A program made the position numbers and the translations under genes. From assembly GCA_905221605.1 (NCBI GenBank), contig CAJNDS010000023.1, positions 1-35,000 on the forward strand: a stretch of 35,000 bases of DNA, given 5' to 3'. Source of the stretch: Symbiodinium natans (lineage: Eukaryota > Sar > Dinophyceae > Suessiales > Symbiodiniaceae). The notes under the pieces are model-generated. The model saw nothing but the letters and a program-made list of their open reading frames with translations, had not been told where the DNA came from and did not search any database. Shown piece by piece: positions 25,601 through 34,655 of the stretch. The number at the start of each line of letters is the position of its first letter. Within the stretch, counting starts at the first letter, position 1.

Positions 25601-28600
25601 AGCGTTTGGCGAGCCCCCCAGCGCGCGCGCGGCAAAGGTCCAGGGGCCTTAAGTACCGCGCCTGCCAGCACAAACGACGCATGTGTCGCGCCTGCCAGCG
25701 TTTGGCGAGCCCCCCAGCGCACGCGCGGCAAGGGTCCAGGGCCCAAGCACCGCGCCTGCCAGCACAAACGACGCATGCGTCGCGCCTGCCAGCGTTTGGC
25801 GAGCCCCCCAGCGCGCGCGCGGCAAAGGTCCAGGGCCCCTAATAAGTACCGCGCCTGCCAGCACAAACGACGCATGTGTCGCGCCTGCCAGCGTTTGGCG
25901 AGCCCCTCAGCGCGCGTGCGGCAAAGGTCCAGGGGCCCTAAGTACCGCGCCTGCCAGCACAAACGACGCATGTGTCGCGCCTGCCAGCGTTTGGCGAGCC
26001 CCCCAGCGCGCGCTCGGCAAGTGTCCAGGGCCTCTAAGTACCGCGCCTGGCAGCACAAACGACGCATGTGTCGCGCCTGCCAGCGTTTGGCGAGCCCCCC
26101 AGCGCGCGCGCGCGCGGCAAAGGTCCAGGGGCCCTAAGTACCGCGCCTGCCAGCACAAACGACACATGTGTCGCGCCTGCCAGCGTTTGGCGAGCCCCCC
26201 AGCGCGCGCTCGGCAAGGGTCCAGGGCCTCTAAGTACCGCGCCTGTCAGCACAAACGACGCATGTGTCGCGCGCGCGCCTGATGTTGTGCAGTATGGTGA
26301 TGTGTGTGCATGAAGTGCGTGATGTGCATGTATCATGTAGTGCGTCATGGAGCTATGTGGCGCATCAGGTGCGTGATGCGTGATGCAGTACGTGCCTGAT
26401 GTTGCGCGGCGCATGAAGTGCGTCATGTGCGTGATGTGATGCGTGATGTGCGTGATGTGCGTGATGATAGAGGAGGAAGAAAGAGGACGAGGAGGAGGAG
26501 AAGGAGGAGGAGGAGAAGGAGGAGGAGGAGGAGGAAGAGGAAGAGGCGGGACAGCCCCAAAAGTAAGAACCCCACACAAAGATGTGGGGAAAAAAAAAAG
26601 CACAAAGCACGGCCAACGACCGCCCTGACCAGGCTTCAGTTTGCAATGCGCGTACTGTGTGGTGCATGGTGCGTACCGTGCGGTACATGGCGCCCATGGT
26701 GTGGTGCGGCACGCATGATATGGTAGGTGGCGCCTATTGAGTACCACGCCTACCAGCCCAAACGACGCGCGTGTCGCGCCTACCAGCATTTGGCGAGCCC
26801 CCCTAGCGCGCGCGCGCGGCAACGGTCCTGGGCCCCTGAGTACCGCGCCTACCAGCACAAAGGACGCATGTGTCGCGCCTGCCAACGTTTCGCGAGCCCC
26901 CCAGCGCGCGCGCGGCAACGGTCCAGGGCCCCTAAGTACCGCGCCTGCCAGCACAAACGACGCATGCGTCGCGCCTGCCAGCATTTGGCGAGCCCCCCAG
27001 CGCGCGCGCGGCAAGAGTCCAAGGCCCCTGAGTACCGCGCCTGCCAGCACAAAGGACGCATGTGTCGCGCCTGCCAGCGTTTGGCGAGCCCCCCAGCGCG
27101 CGCGCGCGCGCGGCAACGGTCCAGGGCCCCTAAGTACAGCGCCTGCCAGCACAAAGGACGCATGTGTCGCGCCTGCCAGCGTTTGGCGAGCCCCCCAGCG
27201 CGCGTGCGGCAAGGGCCCAGGGCCCCTAAGTACCGCGCCGGCCAGCACAAAGGATGTGTCGCGCCTGCCAGCGTTTGGCGAGCCCGCGCGGCAAAGGTCC
27301 AGGGCCCCTAAGTACCGCGCCTGCCAGCACAAACGACGCATGCGTCGCGCCTGCCAGCGTTTGGCGAGCCCCCCAGCGCGCGCGCGGCAAAGGTCCAGGG
27401 GCCCTAAGTACCGCGCCTGCCAGCACAAACGACGCATGGGTCGCGCCTGCCAGCATTTGGCGAGCCAGCGCGCGCACGGCAAGGGTCCAGGGCCCCTAAG
27501 TACCGCGCCTGCCAGCACAAACGACGCATGCGTCGCACCTGCCAGCGTTTGGCGAGCCCCCGCGCGCGCGCGGCAAGGGCCCAGGGCCCCTAAGTACCGC
27601 GCCTGCCAGCACAAACGACGCATGCGTCGCGCCTGCCAGCGTTTGGCGAGCCCCCCAGCGCGCGCCCGGCAAAGGTCCAGGGCCCCTAAGTACCGCGCCT
27701 GCCAGCACAAACGACGCATGCGTCGCGCCTGCCAGCGTTTGGCGAGCCCCCCAGCGCGTGCGCGCGGCAAAGGTCCAGGGGCCCTAAGTACCGCGCCTGC
27801 CAGCACAAACGACGCATGTGTCGCGCCTGCCAGCGTTTGGCGAGCCCCCCAGCGCGCGCGACAAGGGTCCAGGGCCCCTAAGTACCGCGCCTGCCAGCAC
27901 AAACGACGCATGCGTCGCGCCTGCCAGCGTTTGGCGAGCCCCCCAGCGCGCCCGCGGCAAGGGCCCAGGGCCCCTAAGTACCGCGCCTGCCAGCACAAAC
28001 GACGCATGTGTCGCGCCTGCCAGCGTTTGGCGAGCCCCCCAGCGCGCGCGCGGCAAAGGTCCAGGCCCTAAGTACCGCGCCTGCCAGCACAAACGACGCA
28101 TGTGTCGCGCCTGCCAGCGTTTGGCGAGCCCCCCAGCGCGCGCGCGGCAAAGGTCCAGGGCCCCTAAGTACCGCGCCTGCCAGTACAAACGACGCATGCG
28201 TCGCGCCTGCCAGCGTTTGGCGAGCCCCCCAGCGCGCGCGCGGCAAAGGTCCAGGGCCCCTAAGTACCGCGCCTGCCAGCACAAACGACGCATGTGTCGC
28301 GCCTGCCAGCGTTTGGCGAGCCCCCCAGCGCGCGGCAAAGGTCCAGGGCCCCTAAGTACCGCGCCTGTCAGCACAAACGACGCATGTGTCGCGCGCGCGC
28401 GCGCGCGCGCGCGCGCGCGCGCGCCTGATGTTGTGCAGTATGGTGATGTGTGTGCATGAGGTGCGTGATGTGCATGTATGATGTAGTGCGTGATGGAGCT
28501 ATGTGGCGCATGAAGTGCGTGATGTGCGTGATGTGATACGTGATGTGCGTGGTGTGCGTGATGATAGAGGAGGAAGAAAGAGGACGAGGAGGAGGAGAAG

Positions 28601-29724
28601 GAGGAGGAGGAGAAGGAGGAGGAGGAGGAGGAAGAGGCGGGACAGCCCTAAAAGTAAGAACCCCACACAAAGATGTGGGGAATAACAAAAACTGAAGGAG
28701 AACCGACACTCTCAGCCTCTTGATGCGCTGCTTCTCACCCGACAGAACTCCAGGCGTATCAATCAAAGTCAGCCTGCAGCCGGTGACTATTGAACTTGCT
28801 TCAAGGAATAATTGAATAACTAACCGATGTAACCGGGTGCCTGGCCCTTCCAAGATCGGGCTGGAAAGCCTCGAGGCTTCAAGCCTGCTGAGGAACGCAT
28901 TGCCAAAGTGGCTGAGCCTCACAGAGTGCCACAACGAGGCATAACAACTGTCATAAATCACAACGGTGCGAAGCGAATACTGCAAGCGACTTTCAACACT
29001 GACCTGTTGTGATACACAAGCAAGGCGGCTCTTTGACTCGTTTACAGTAGGACTCGACAGCTTGGCAAGTCAGTGTTGCAAACAAGTGCGACGACTTTCT
29101 AGGGCTTGGACTGTGTGAAGGGCAGCTCATGGTCCACCACCAAGGCATTGCCAGGAATGCTGCAGTGGAGGGTGAAGCTCATTTTAAGGTACCCAGATCA
29201 TATCCGAAATCATGGCAAGAACAAGACATGCCAGGCAGTCGTGACATCCGATTCCCCATGCAGCACGCACACAAATCGATCCGTCGTCGGTTCCGGCCCA
29301 ATTCTCATCCCAGGATAGTCGCGTTGAAGCAAATGCCGGATGAATGTCGTCTTGCCCGTGGAGTATTGGCCCATCAGCAGCACCATGGGTGCAGAGGCAA
29401 AGTCGGCATCCTCAGACATGCATGCCGCTGCCAGAATCCGACCATTAGCATCCAATGCTGACATCTGTGCTGTTTTGGACTGTTCAGGGAAGTTGCTGTC
29501 AATTCCGGGGAGTAGAACTGATGGAACAGATGATCCTTCTCAATCGGCAACAGCTTGGTACGGTAGAAGGCTTGCAGGCCGGTCGTCACAGAATCATAGA
29601 CTTGAGATACCTGCACAAAAGGGACGCACGATGCGGCCCATGGTGCAACGACATGCCCATGCTGCTTGATGGCGACACGAGCCTTCACGCCAGAACCATC
29701 TGACGAATCCAGCCATTCCAGCAT
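13468..29724 (-). CDS. EHD: EHD-family dynamin-like ATPase with C-terminal EH domain
   Basis: EHD proteins are ATPases that oligomerise on endosomal membranes and bind NPF-containing partners through the EH domain. Exons: 29724-29683, 29610-29497, 29410-29241, 29159-29106, 28917-28846, 28773-28717, 22099-22054, 21718-21663, 21600-21501, 21412-21352, 21236-21181, 21124-21062, 20994-20947, 20884-20795, 19703-19647, 19537-19478, 19408-19352, linker not found, 16787-16716, 16659-16603, 13551-13468. The first 17 join in frame to 401 codons. Visible motifs are the P-loop GQYSTGKTT, PGMRIGPEPTTDRF, G3 DTPG, LLFDVSKLDISDEF, G4 LLNKAD, FWDQPL and the helical DLIKRARLAKVH. The EH part has ELQPVDGKI, the NPF-pocket Trp in RIWSLAD and an intact EF-hand loop DVDKDGCLTLPE. 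The start (MLEWLDSSDG) is chosen because it aligns in length with animal EHD N-termini. Missing are about 40 linker residues and perhaps a short tail. Donors are 10 GC, 5 GA and 3 GT. Confidence 0.9.
14046..15981. repeat. Tandem array of about 115 bp G-hairpin units
   Basis: About 15 units of 113-119 bp are interrupted once at 14745-14930. Each unit contains TTTCTTGGGCTTTGAAGCAC, a GCTTAAAAGAAGC-type short inverted repeat, a G run, TTGG, a second G run, CGCAG, a C run, ATTTGCAAACAC and a CTCACAYGATG segment. Two subtypes alternate: A (CTTGGTACGGC, then CCTGCTCACATGATGGGTGT) and B (CTCTGCACGGC, then ACAATGCTCACACGATGTTT), giving a higher-order dimer of about 230 bp. Homopolymer lengths vary from unit to unit. 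Long frames through the array on both strands shift with G-tract length and are not taken as genes. Confidence 0.92.
15982..16146. repeat. TTCC/TTTC microsatellite
   Basis: About 165 bp of TTCC repeats with TTTC and TTGC interruptions, starting directly at the end of the last satellite unit (after GAAGCACGC) and running up to the right arm of the inverted-repeat element. Confidence 0.95.
16800..17220. other. EHD intronic sequence, linker exon expected
   Basis: It lies between the helical-domain exon ending at 19352 and the EH exon starting at 16787. One linker exon of roughly 40 codons must lie somewhere in 16800-19350. I see no convincing candidate in this part. Confidence 0.4.
17221..17705. 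repeat. Degenerate repeat with core ACCCTCTGCGGGGATC
   Basis: Copies of GAACCCTCTGCGGGGATCG followed by CG..TGTCGAAGCGCTCTCG and TGTGCGTTT start at 17229, 17309, 17376 (as GCACCC) and 17655, with a truncated copy near 17602 (GTGTCGAAGCGTCCCTCACT). The spacing is irregular (80, 67 and 279 bp). Open frames on both strands arise because the core lacks stops. Confidence 0.75.
17465..18150. repeat. Degenerate ~40-50 bp repeat (ATTCCGGG / AAAACCTCGC / TCGTGGTT)
   Basis: At least ten diverged copies of a pattern: CGTGGTTCTTCAATTCCGGG, a variable word, AAAACCTCGCAAATATCGTG. Clear copies start near 17520, 17565, 17818, 17925, 17990, 18020, 18060 and 18105. The family interleaves with the ACCCTCTGCGG repeat at 17.6 kb. 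It lies in the EHD intron between the helical and EH exons. Function is unknown. Confidence 0.72.
18151..19351. other. EHD intronic sequence upstream of the EH domain exons
   Basis: On minus, the segment encoding DDANAADAPTWGWAVPGEQ (about 19165-19105) has a Trp-Ala-Val context like the EHD linker just before the EH domain, and it is followed by a GT donor. However, an in-frame stop lies just upstream with no AG acceptor between them, so I do not call it an exon. A C/T-rich stretch lies at 18465-18540. Plus-strand frames here show no motif. Confidence 0.35.
19704..20794 (-). other. EHD intron, about 1.1 kb, with (CA)n
   Basis: The GC donor after the codons for KIYQE (exon ends 20795) joins an acceptor CCTGTGCAG before ISVQKGIPLGDFP (19703). 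The junction is phase 0 and keeps the family spacing to GDFP. It contains a CA run at 20427-20448 and no recognisable gene. Confidence 0.7.
22205..22345. repeat. CCCACG repeat passing into (CA)n
   Basis: GCCCACGCC-type hexamers (22210-22275) grade into GCACGCACAGACACAC and a CA run to about 22338. It lies just inside the 3' part of the long EHD intron. Confidence 0.8.
22604..23806. repeat. Direct duplication of about 380 bp, 824 bp apart
   Basis: 22604 to about 22980 and 23428 to about 23804 are near-identical. They start at CTTGGCATGAACTGATGCTG and end in GTTCAGGTGTTTACACACAC. The offset is 824 at both ends, so there is no net length difference; a handful of substitutions are visible. Each copy carries a hairpin: GGGGTGTGGGGG then, 23-24 bases on, CCCCCACACCCC. 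Each copy borders CA-rich sequence. It is intronic in the EHD gene. Confidence 0.93.
24660..26275. repeat. GC-rich tandem array 1, ~95 bp units
   Basis: About 17 units of 92-97 bp contain, in order, GCGCGCGCGGCAARGGTCCA, GGGCCCCTAAGTACCGCGCC, TGCCAGCACAAASGACGCAT and GYGTCGCGCCTGCCAGCGTT, followed by TGGCGAGCCCCCCA. Units mainly vary in the GCGC run and in AAAGGAC versus AAACGAC; the first half mostly has AAAGGAC, the second half AAACGAC. The unit is usually a multiple of three, so both strands stay open; the plus frame has a CRACQ...YRACQHK pattern. The array lies inside the EHD intron and is antisense to it. Confidence 0.95.
26276..26600. repeat. Array tail 1: GTGATG-rich segment and GGA purine tract
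   Basis: A TGATGTTGTGCAGTATGGTG start is followed by repeats of GTGCGTGATGTGC (to about 26465) and then a purine-only GGA/GAA tract (26467-26550), ending in GGGACAGCCCCAAAAGTAAG and CACACAAAGATGTGGGG. The same module recurs at 28426-28685. Confidence 0.9.
26601..26734. other. Unique joint between the two array modules
   Basis: Short GTGCGGTACATGG-like words repeat loosely, and no gene is visible. It separates the end of module 1 from the first unit of array 2 and may be derived from decayed array sequence. Confidence 0.5.
26735..28387. repeat. GC-rich tandem array 2, ~95 bp units
   Basis: About 17-18 units are of the same type as 24660-26275, nearly all with the AAACGAC variant after the first few. 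The first units are the most diverged (for example CCTACCAGCATTTGGCGAG). One unit is shortened near 27255-27295. The longest open frame (minus, 26034-28007) runs across the array boundary and the tail, which argues that openness is a by-product of base composition. Confidence 0.95.
28388..28425. repeat. Perfect (CG)n run
   Basis: About 36 bp of alternating C and G directly at the end of array 2. Array 1 ends at the matching point (26268-26278) with only about five CG units, so the run expanded or contracted after the module was duplicated. Such alternating tracts can adopt Z-DNA. Confidence 0.9.
28426..28685. repeat. Array tail 2: GTGATG-rich segment and GGA purine tract
   Basis: Second copy of the 26276-26600 module, with an internal deletion of the segment equivalent to about 26360-26410. 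It ends at GATGTGGGGAATAAC, 31 bases before the GC donor side of EHD exon 28773-28717, so the module abuts a coding exon. Confidence 0.9.
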
Positions 29725-31176
29725 TGCTCCAGCATGAAGGACATAGAATGTCAGTTCGCACTTCTTCATATCAGATTAAAACTTAGCATTCAGCCCGTCT
29801 TCTTTTTCCTCGATATCTATTCCATGGCTATTCCACGGCTGAAACTGCAGAAATTCGCATTCTTCCAACCCTCCCCAACGGCTCCCACTTTGTTGCACAG
29901 CTGCTTTACTCACCTATGAGGTCTGCGTCAAGCTGCGGCGACAAAGCTGACCAGCGCACCACTTGACATGCCACGCTTTGCAGAACCCGGCGGCGCCATC
30001 AACCAGCCAACCCTGCGACCGCTCTCTTTCCAAGCAGATGTCAAGAGCGAGGTCTCGCCTCCACGTACACATTGGAATGCCTCCGCGGGCTGTTGGAAGG
30101 CACAAGTACATCAAATTGCAACCTATGCAACACATGGAATCAAAATGCTGAGCTACCTGGCCTGTCTGGCCTTGCCTCTGCGTAAACTCGACCTGAATAA
30201 GCTTGAACGTCGTCCGGCTTGGCGTGTTTGCAGGCCCAATCTGGTCTGGGAAGCTGCAGCTCTTCGTTCCATACCTCCTGTGCAGCTCTGACGAAATCCG
30301 CGAGTTTTTTGCCTTAAACTTACCCTTTCCTGAGATTCTTCGCTTCGCTCTCCATGTACTTACTGTTGATTGCCACGGGCGCCCACAACACCACGAATAA
30401 GGGTTGTCTCTCAAGTACTTGGTACCTTTAATAAGCGGTAATAAGTGGTATAATAAGTCACAGGGACATGCGTTAAAGTACGTAGGATGATAGCAGTCGA
30501 GATTAACAACCCAAAAAATGAAACTATGCGCTAGACCTTTTGCATTGTACATGTCAAAACAGGAACACGAACAACTTCATGTCCACGGCTTACATGAAAG
30601 GCGGATGAGTGGGTGTGGGGTGTGTTGTTGAGGGGTGCGCGGGTGCTCGGGTGCCTGTGCGTGGCTCGGGTGCCTGTGCGTGTGCACGTGCGCATGCGCG
30701 TGCGTGTGCGTGTGGGTCTGCGTGTGGGTGTGCGTGAGGGTGTGACTGCGGCGCGGCGGCCGTGGGTGCGTGCGTGCGTGCGTGCGTGAGTGCGTGTGTG
30801 GTCTTTGTTTGTGAGAACGTGGTTCGACCAACAGCACCAACCACCACCTGTGTTCGTATGTTTCTTGACCTTAGGCAATCTCGCAAGCGTGAAGTTGCAA
30901 CTACAAGTATCTCTGCCTTCAACTACCTCCAATGATGACCCCGACAGCGACCAACCAGCCCAAATGAAACCGGCTTTCGCCTGTCCTGACCGAACTGACC
31001 AAGTAATGCAAAGCTCTGGGAGCTTGCCACAAGCCAGCACGGCCAAATAACTTCATAACTTCATGCTGACCGCACTTCACGACTGCACTTGGTATGCTAT
31101 AGCAGAATGTGGGAAGGACCATACTTTCACAATACGTCATGCAACGGGAACTCCTGTATACTGGAACAACGATTCA
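29725..31176. other. Spacer between the EHD and ankyrin genes
   Basis: It contains a GTGCGTG/GGGTGTG-rich tract (30600-30795). Minus frames around 30120-30250 (LIQVEFTQRQGQ) and 30870-30920 (SRLRDCLRSRNIRTQVVV) could be exons but lack motifs. The EHD promoter should lie in 29725-30000; no TATA or TTTT-box that I would trust is visible, as is usual in dinoflagellates. Confidence 0.4.
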
Positions 31177-33539
31177 GACGCACCTCGGCTTCGTCGCTGC
31201 GGCCTTCACCTCGTTCCTTGATACGTTTGGCCTCGGCTACTCTGTGGCATGATCTCGCTGGCATATGCTGGCATACCATGGCCATCCTGTCGATCCTTGT
31301 ATATCCTTGTCATGCAAACGCCGTGCAAACGTCCAGGCCTCCTCTGCATCCAGAATCGCTTGGTGCTTTTCGAGCATATCGACTATCGCATTACATCCGT
31401 TGGTGAGCGCGAATGTCATGGCAGTCTGCCCACGGGCGGCTTTGACATTCATGTCGGCCTGCATGTAATACGGGCACTTGAAGACAGCGGTGCTTTCGAA
31501 ATGAAAGGTATGATGGCTAGATACTCAAGGACTCTTCCAATCGAAAAGCCACCGGCCACCTCGCAGTCCAGAAGCATCTTGACCGAATCAGCAGAGTCTC
31601 TTCCGGCTGCCCACATGAGTGGAGTGAATCCTGCCAGGTCTTGGGCATTGACATCCGCCATGCCTTCAATAAACGTCTCAATGGCAAGAGCATCATGTTC
31701 TGTTACCGCGAGATGAAGAACTCCGCGTCCACGGGGGTTTACAGCATGCACATCAGCACCATGATGCAGCAGCATCTGAATGGTTTCACAGCGTCGCGAT
31801 TTAGGAATCGATTCATCCCAACTGCCCGATTTCGCCAGAAGATGAAGTGGCGTCTCGCCTAGGCTGCAACCACACCCCACCAAACTAGCCTGCCATGACA
31901 CGTTGACTCCTGCGCCCGAGGCAAGAACAGCACGGAATAACAGCTCGTTTACCGCGTGTCTCAACGGCAAAGCTTGTGCATTTTTTCTGAAAGGTGCCGA
32001 ACTGATCACGACCGTCTGGATCTGCACGGGCTTCACATAGAGACTTGACCAGATGTGGGAAAGCCTTTTCCGATGCCTTATGAAGAGGCATTCGCCCGTG
32101 CTGTCCATGAAAATTCACCGATGCACCTGTGCAATTTCCAAGAGCAGGCAGAACTACTTGGAACATCTTGTGCCAGCCCCAGGGCACCCCGATTGTATCC
32201 CAACAAGACAAGCCTCGGCGCACCAGCTCTATGGCTTCTTCTTGCGTCATGTTCTTGTAGGTGGGCGCATCCAGAAGATCCGGATCCACATCGGGACCTC
32301 GAGGCATGTCTTCCTTGACTTCTTCCCAAGTCGGTGGCCTCCGTCGCTCTCAAGATATCCCATGTCTCACACATTCTCGCACTCTTTCCGAATGAGTCCT
32401 GCTGACTGCAAGCCTTGCAGAAGAGGCTACATGTAGCACTATTGCATGTCCGGGGAGGTCCGCAGACCATGCGTTGTTTATGCATCATGTTGAGCCTTTG
32501 AAGCTGGTGCAACAGTCGTCCGGCCGCATCAGCTTCCTTTTTGGTTTCGAATATCCTGAAAAACTGAAGCCATGAGCAAAACAAGTTGTGCAAGTGACGG
32601 ATGCCGAATGACAGTGCTGCTAAGTCGCTCCGGACGGATGTCCTTGACATAATTAGGCTGCAGAAGGACTTTCAATGCCTCCTCCTCAGATTTTTCGACA
32701 TTGGCGGCACCCTGGGACTGAGGTGCCCAATCTTCATCACTTTCATCGCTGCCGCATTCCTGTCAACGATGCAAGCGTCTACAAGTCAAAGCAACCTGAC
32801 CACTGCCAAACCATGTTCAATGCACTGAATGCTTCATGTCAACACGCCAACCGCTTCCGAATGCAACCATGTCGAAATCGCTCATGATGCACTCACAAAC
32901 CGTCAGCCTCCGCAACTTCATCAGCGGTCAGCTGCTTGGCTTCAGCTGTCAAAGACTGTCGGGAAGAATCTGCTGTTGAATATCCTGCTCCGCCTTGCAT
33001 TAGCGGATTCCATTCATCTTCGTCTTCCTCTTCCTCCTCGTAGTCGGAATTATCATTGTCGTCATTTCTGTCATGCTTCTCCTGTAGGCTCGATCGTTTG
33101 ACTGTTGCAACCCAACTGCTTGTATTCTGACGAGGTGCTGACAAAAAGTCCAAAGCTGTTTGCTCCACCGGCTGCCAATCATGCCATTCATCTTCTGCAA
33201 GTATTGGCCCGGCCGTCATTGCGCCGCTAACGTTAACTTTGCCAGCAAGTGCTGTGCTGATCTGAACCATACAAAAGTAGAACCAGCTGACTTTCATGGA
33301 ACATGTACATGTTCAAGAAACTTGGTCCGGGACTCGCTGCTCCAGTGCAAAGCTACCCGTGTTCCAAACTACATGTTCGGTCTCCTTCTCGTGCGATTCT
33401 ATTTCATTTGCATACCGAGCAACAAATGCAACAATGCACATATGCCACATGCAAACAAGGCAAGCTGCTTCTTCCACCTCAAATTTGATCTCTTCTTCAA
33501 AATGAGCGGGGAATCCGCGAACATTTCGATGGAAAACAT
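31177..33539 (-). CDS. Ankyrin-repeat protein with acidic N-terminal part, multi-exon
   Basis: Minus-strand exons near 33539-33373 (EEEIKFEVEEAACLVCMW), 33260-32893 (an acidic run DYEEEEEDEDEW and AEAKQLTADEVAEADG), 32790-32570 (EEEALKVLLQPNYVKDIRPE), 32340-32200 (PTWEEVKEDMPRGPDVD, then TQEEAIELVRRGLSC), 32135-32005 (HGRMPLHKASEKAFPHLVKS), 31975-31900 (PLRHAVNELLFRAVLASGAG), 31865-31545 (ETPLHLLAKSG, RGVLHLAVTEHDALAIETFI, GFTPLMWAAGRDSADSVKML), 31460-31310 (ADMNVKAARGQTAMTFALTN) and 31235-31177 (VAEAKRIKERGEGRSDEAE). At least five ankyrin repeats show the TPLH/TPLM and GADVN signatures. Several junctions join in frame, for example DCE|ADMNV over a GT donor and TTCG|GC to AAG|CT giving FGALPLRH. 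Ankyrin proteins bind other proteins; the target is unknown. Whether the first exon belongs to this gene is uncertain, and no start codon was fixed. Confidence 0.72.
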
Positions 33540-34655
33540 CTGCAAGTGCTCTAGACTACACGCTCAGCCATTTTGCTACATAAAAAATCAGGTAAAAAGT
33601 GGCACGATTTTGTGAATTGCCGGTAGGCTGAGGCAAAACGAAGCCATGTATAACTTAGACCCCGCAATTAAAGACAAACGTCTCTACAAGTAAGGCCAGC
33701 CAATGAGCCGGCGAAGCTCGAGGAACGCAACACCGGGCAAGTCCAAAGAGAACAACGGAACCAAGATGGCTAGGCGAGGCATATTGCAAGTAGGCTAAAA
33801 TATGTAGAATTGAAACACACACACACACACACAAAAAAAAAAAAAAAAATGCTTCAAAAAGCTACACAAAAGCGTGCAAGGGCTAGCACTCTTGTTTGGG
33901 ACGGGTGGCATCGGCAGGTGGGCTGCCTGAGCCAGAAATTTGCACCGCACTTTCGAGGCGCAGGCAAAAGAAACGATGCTTTTCGTGTCAAGCATTCGGC
34001 AGTAAAGCCCCCCTTTGCGTGCGGGTTGAGAAATAGGCGGCAGAGTAAAGACAATGCCACGGGCACAAGTTCAAAGTTAGGGCAGGCTTTGTGCAAGAAG
34101 TCGCATAACTTCAGGCTTTTGCTGCACCAGGTGACTTGTCAAGGGCCATCAAACTATATGGCACGGAGTGAGCGCCCGGGGCCTCTACAAGCCCTAACAT
34201 GTTGGGCCGCCCTTGGTAATCAGACTGCGTCAATGGCACGGATGACAGTGGCAAGTACTAGACAAAAAGAAAAAGATGAAACTGTACAAACAAGAAAGGC
34301 TGGAAGCTATGCACAGGCTTCTTCAGGCTGGTACTTTTGCAGAGCCTTGGAACGAAGCCAGGCGCAAGTGAACTCTATTTGGGTGTGCCTTCGACGGCTG
34401 AAGCGCATGCGTTGCGCTTGTCGGTTGGCCACGGAATCTCGGGCGATCTCTGCTCACCGCGTCTGCGAGCTTGCCAAATGGGACATTATGTGATTTTCGA
34501 GTGGGCATATGGCCAAGATGCCACCAAACACCAAAAGCATGCAAAAAGCAAAAACATGGAGTCCCCATGCCTGCTTCATACTCTGTTCCTGAAGGCAGGA
34601 CGCAGCAATCCCCCAGCATACCCACTGCTTGTTAAGCCGCGCAAGCTTGCTTCAG
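33540..34655. other. No supported gene; CA/A microsatellite
   Basis: A CA run followed by about 17 A at 33814-33849. The plus strand is open over 33810-34493, but the frame starts inside the microsatellite and has no motif. By position this would be the 5' flank or upstream introns of the ankyrin gene. Confidence 0.4.

Larger units (their letters stand above)
22100..28716 (-). other. 6.6 kb EHD intron between the G3 motif and the GYEF exon
   Basis: The GC donor follows AAGAG at 28717, and the acceptor TTGTTTGTTCAG ends at 22100. Joining AAG-AG to GGGCTAT gives KRGY, the conserved residues at this point of the family. The intron is about a hundred times longer than its short neighbours (62-188 bp) and contains CA/GT tracts (22205-22345, 22508-22600), a direct duplication, and two long GC-rich tandem arrays. 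Confidence 0.85.

Noticed and set aside
26034-28007. 657-codon minus open frame
   Set aside because: It runs through the 95 bp array, the GTGATG/GGA tail and the next array without any change of character, so it is open because of base composition. It also lies inside an EHD intron.
26737-28071. 444-codon plus open frame with CRACQ repeats
   Set aside because: Repeat-derived, antisense to the EHD gene, and other frames of the same units are equally open. Kept only as a finding to test, not called as a gene.
33810-34493. 227-codon plus open frame
   Set aside because: Starts inside a CA/A microsatellite and has no motif or splice context.
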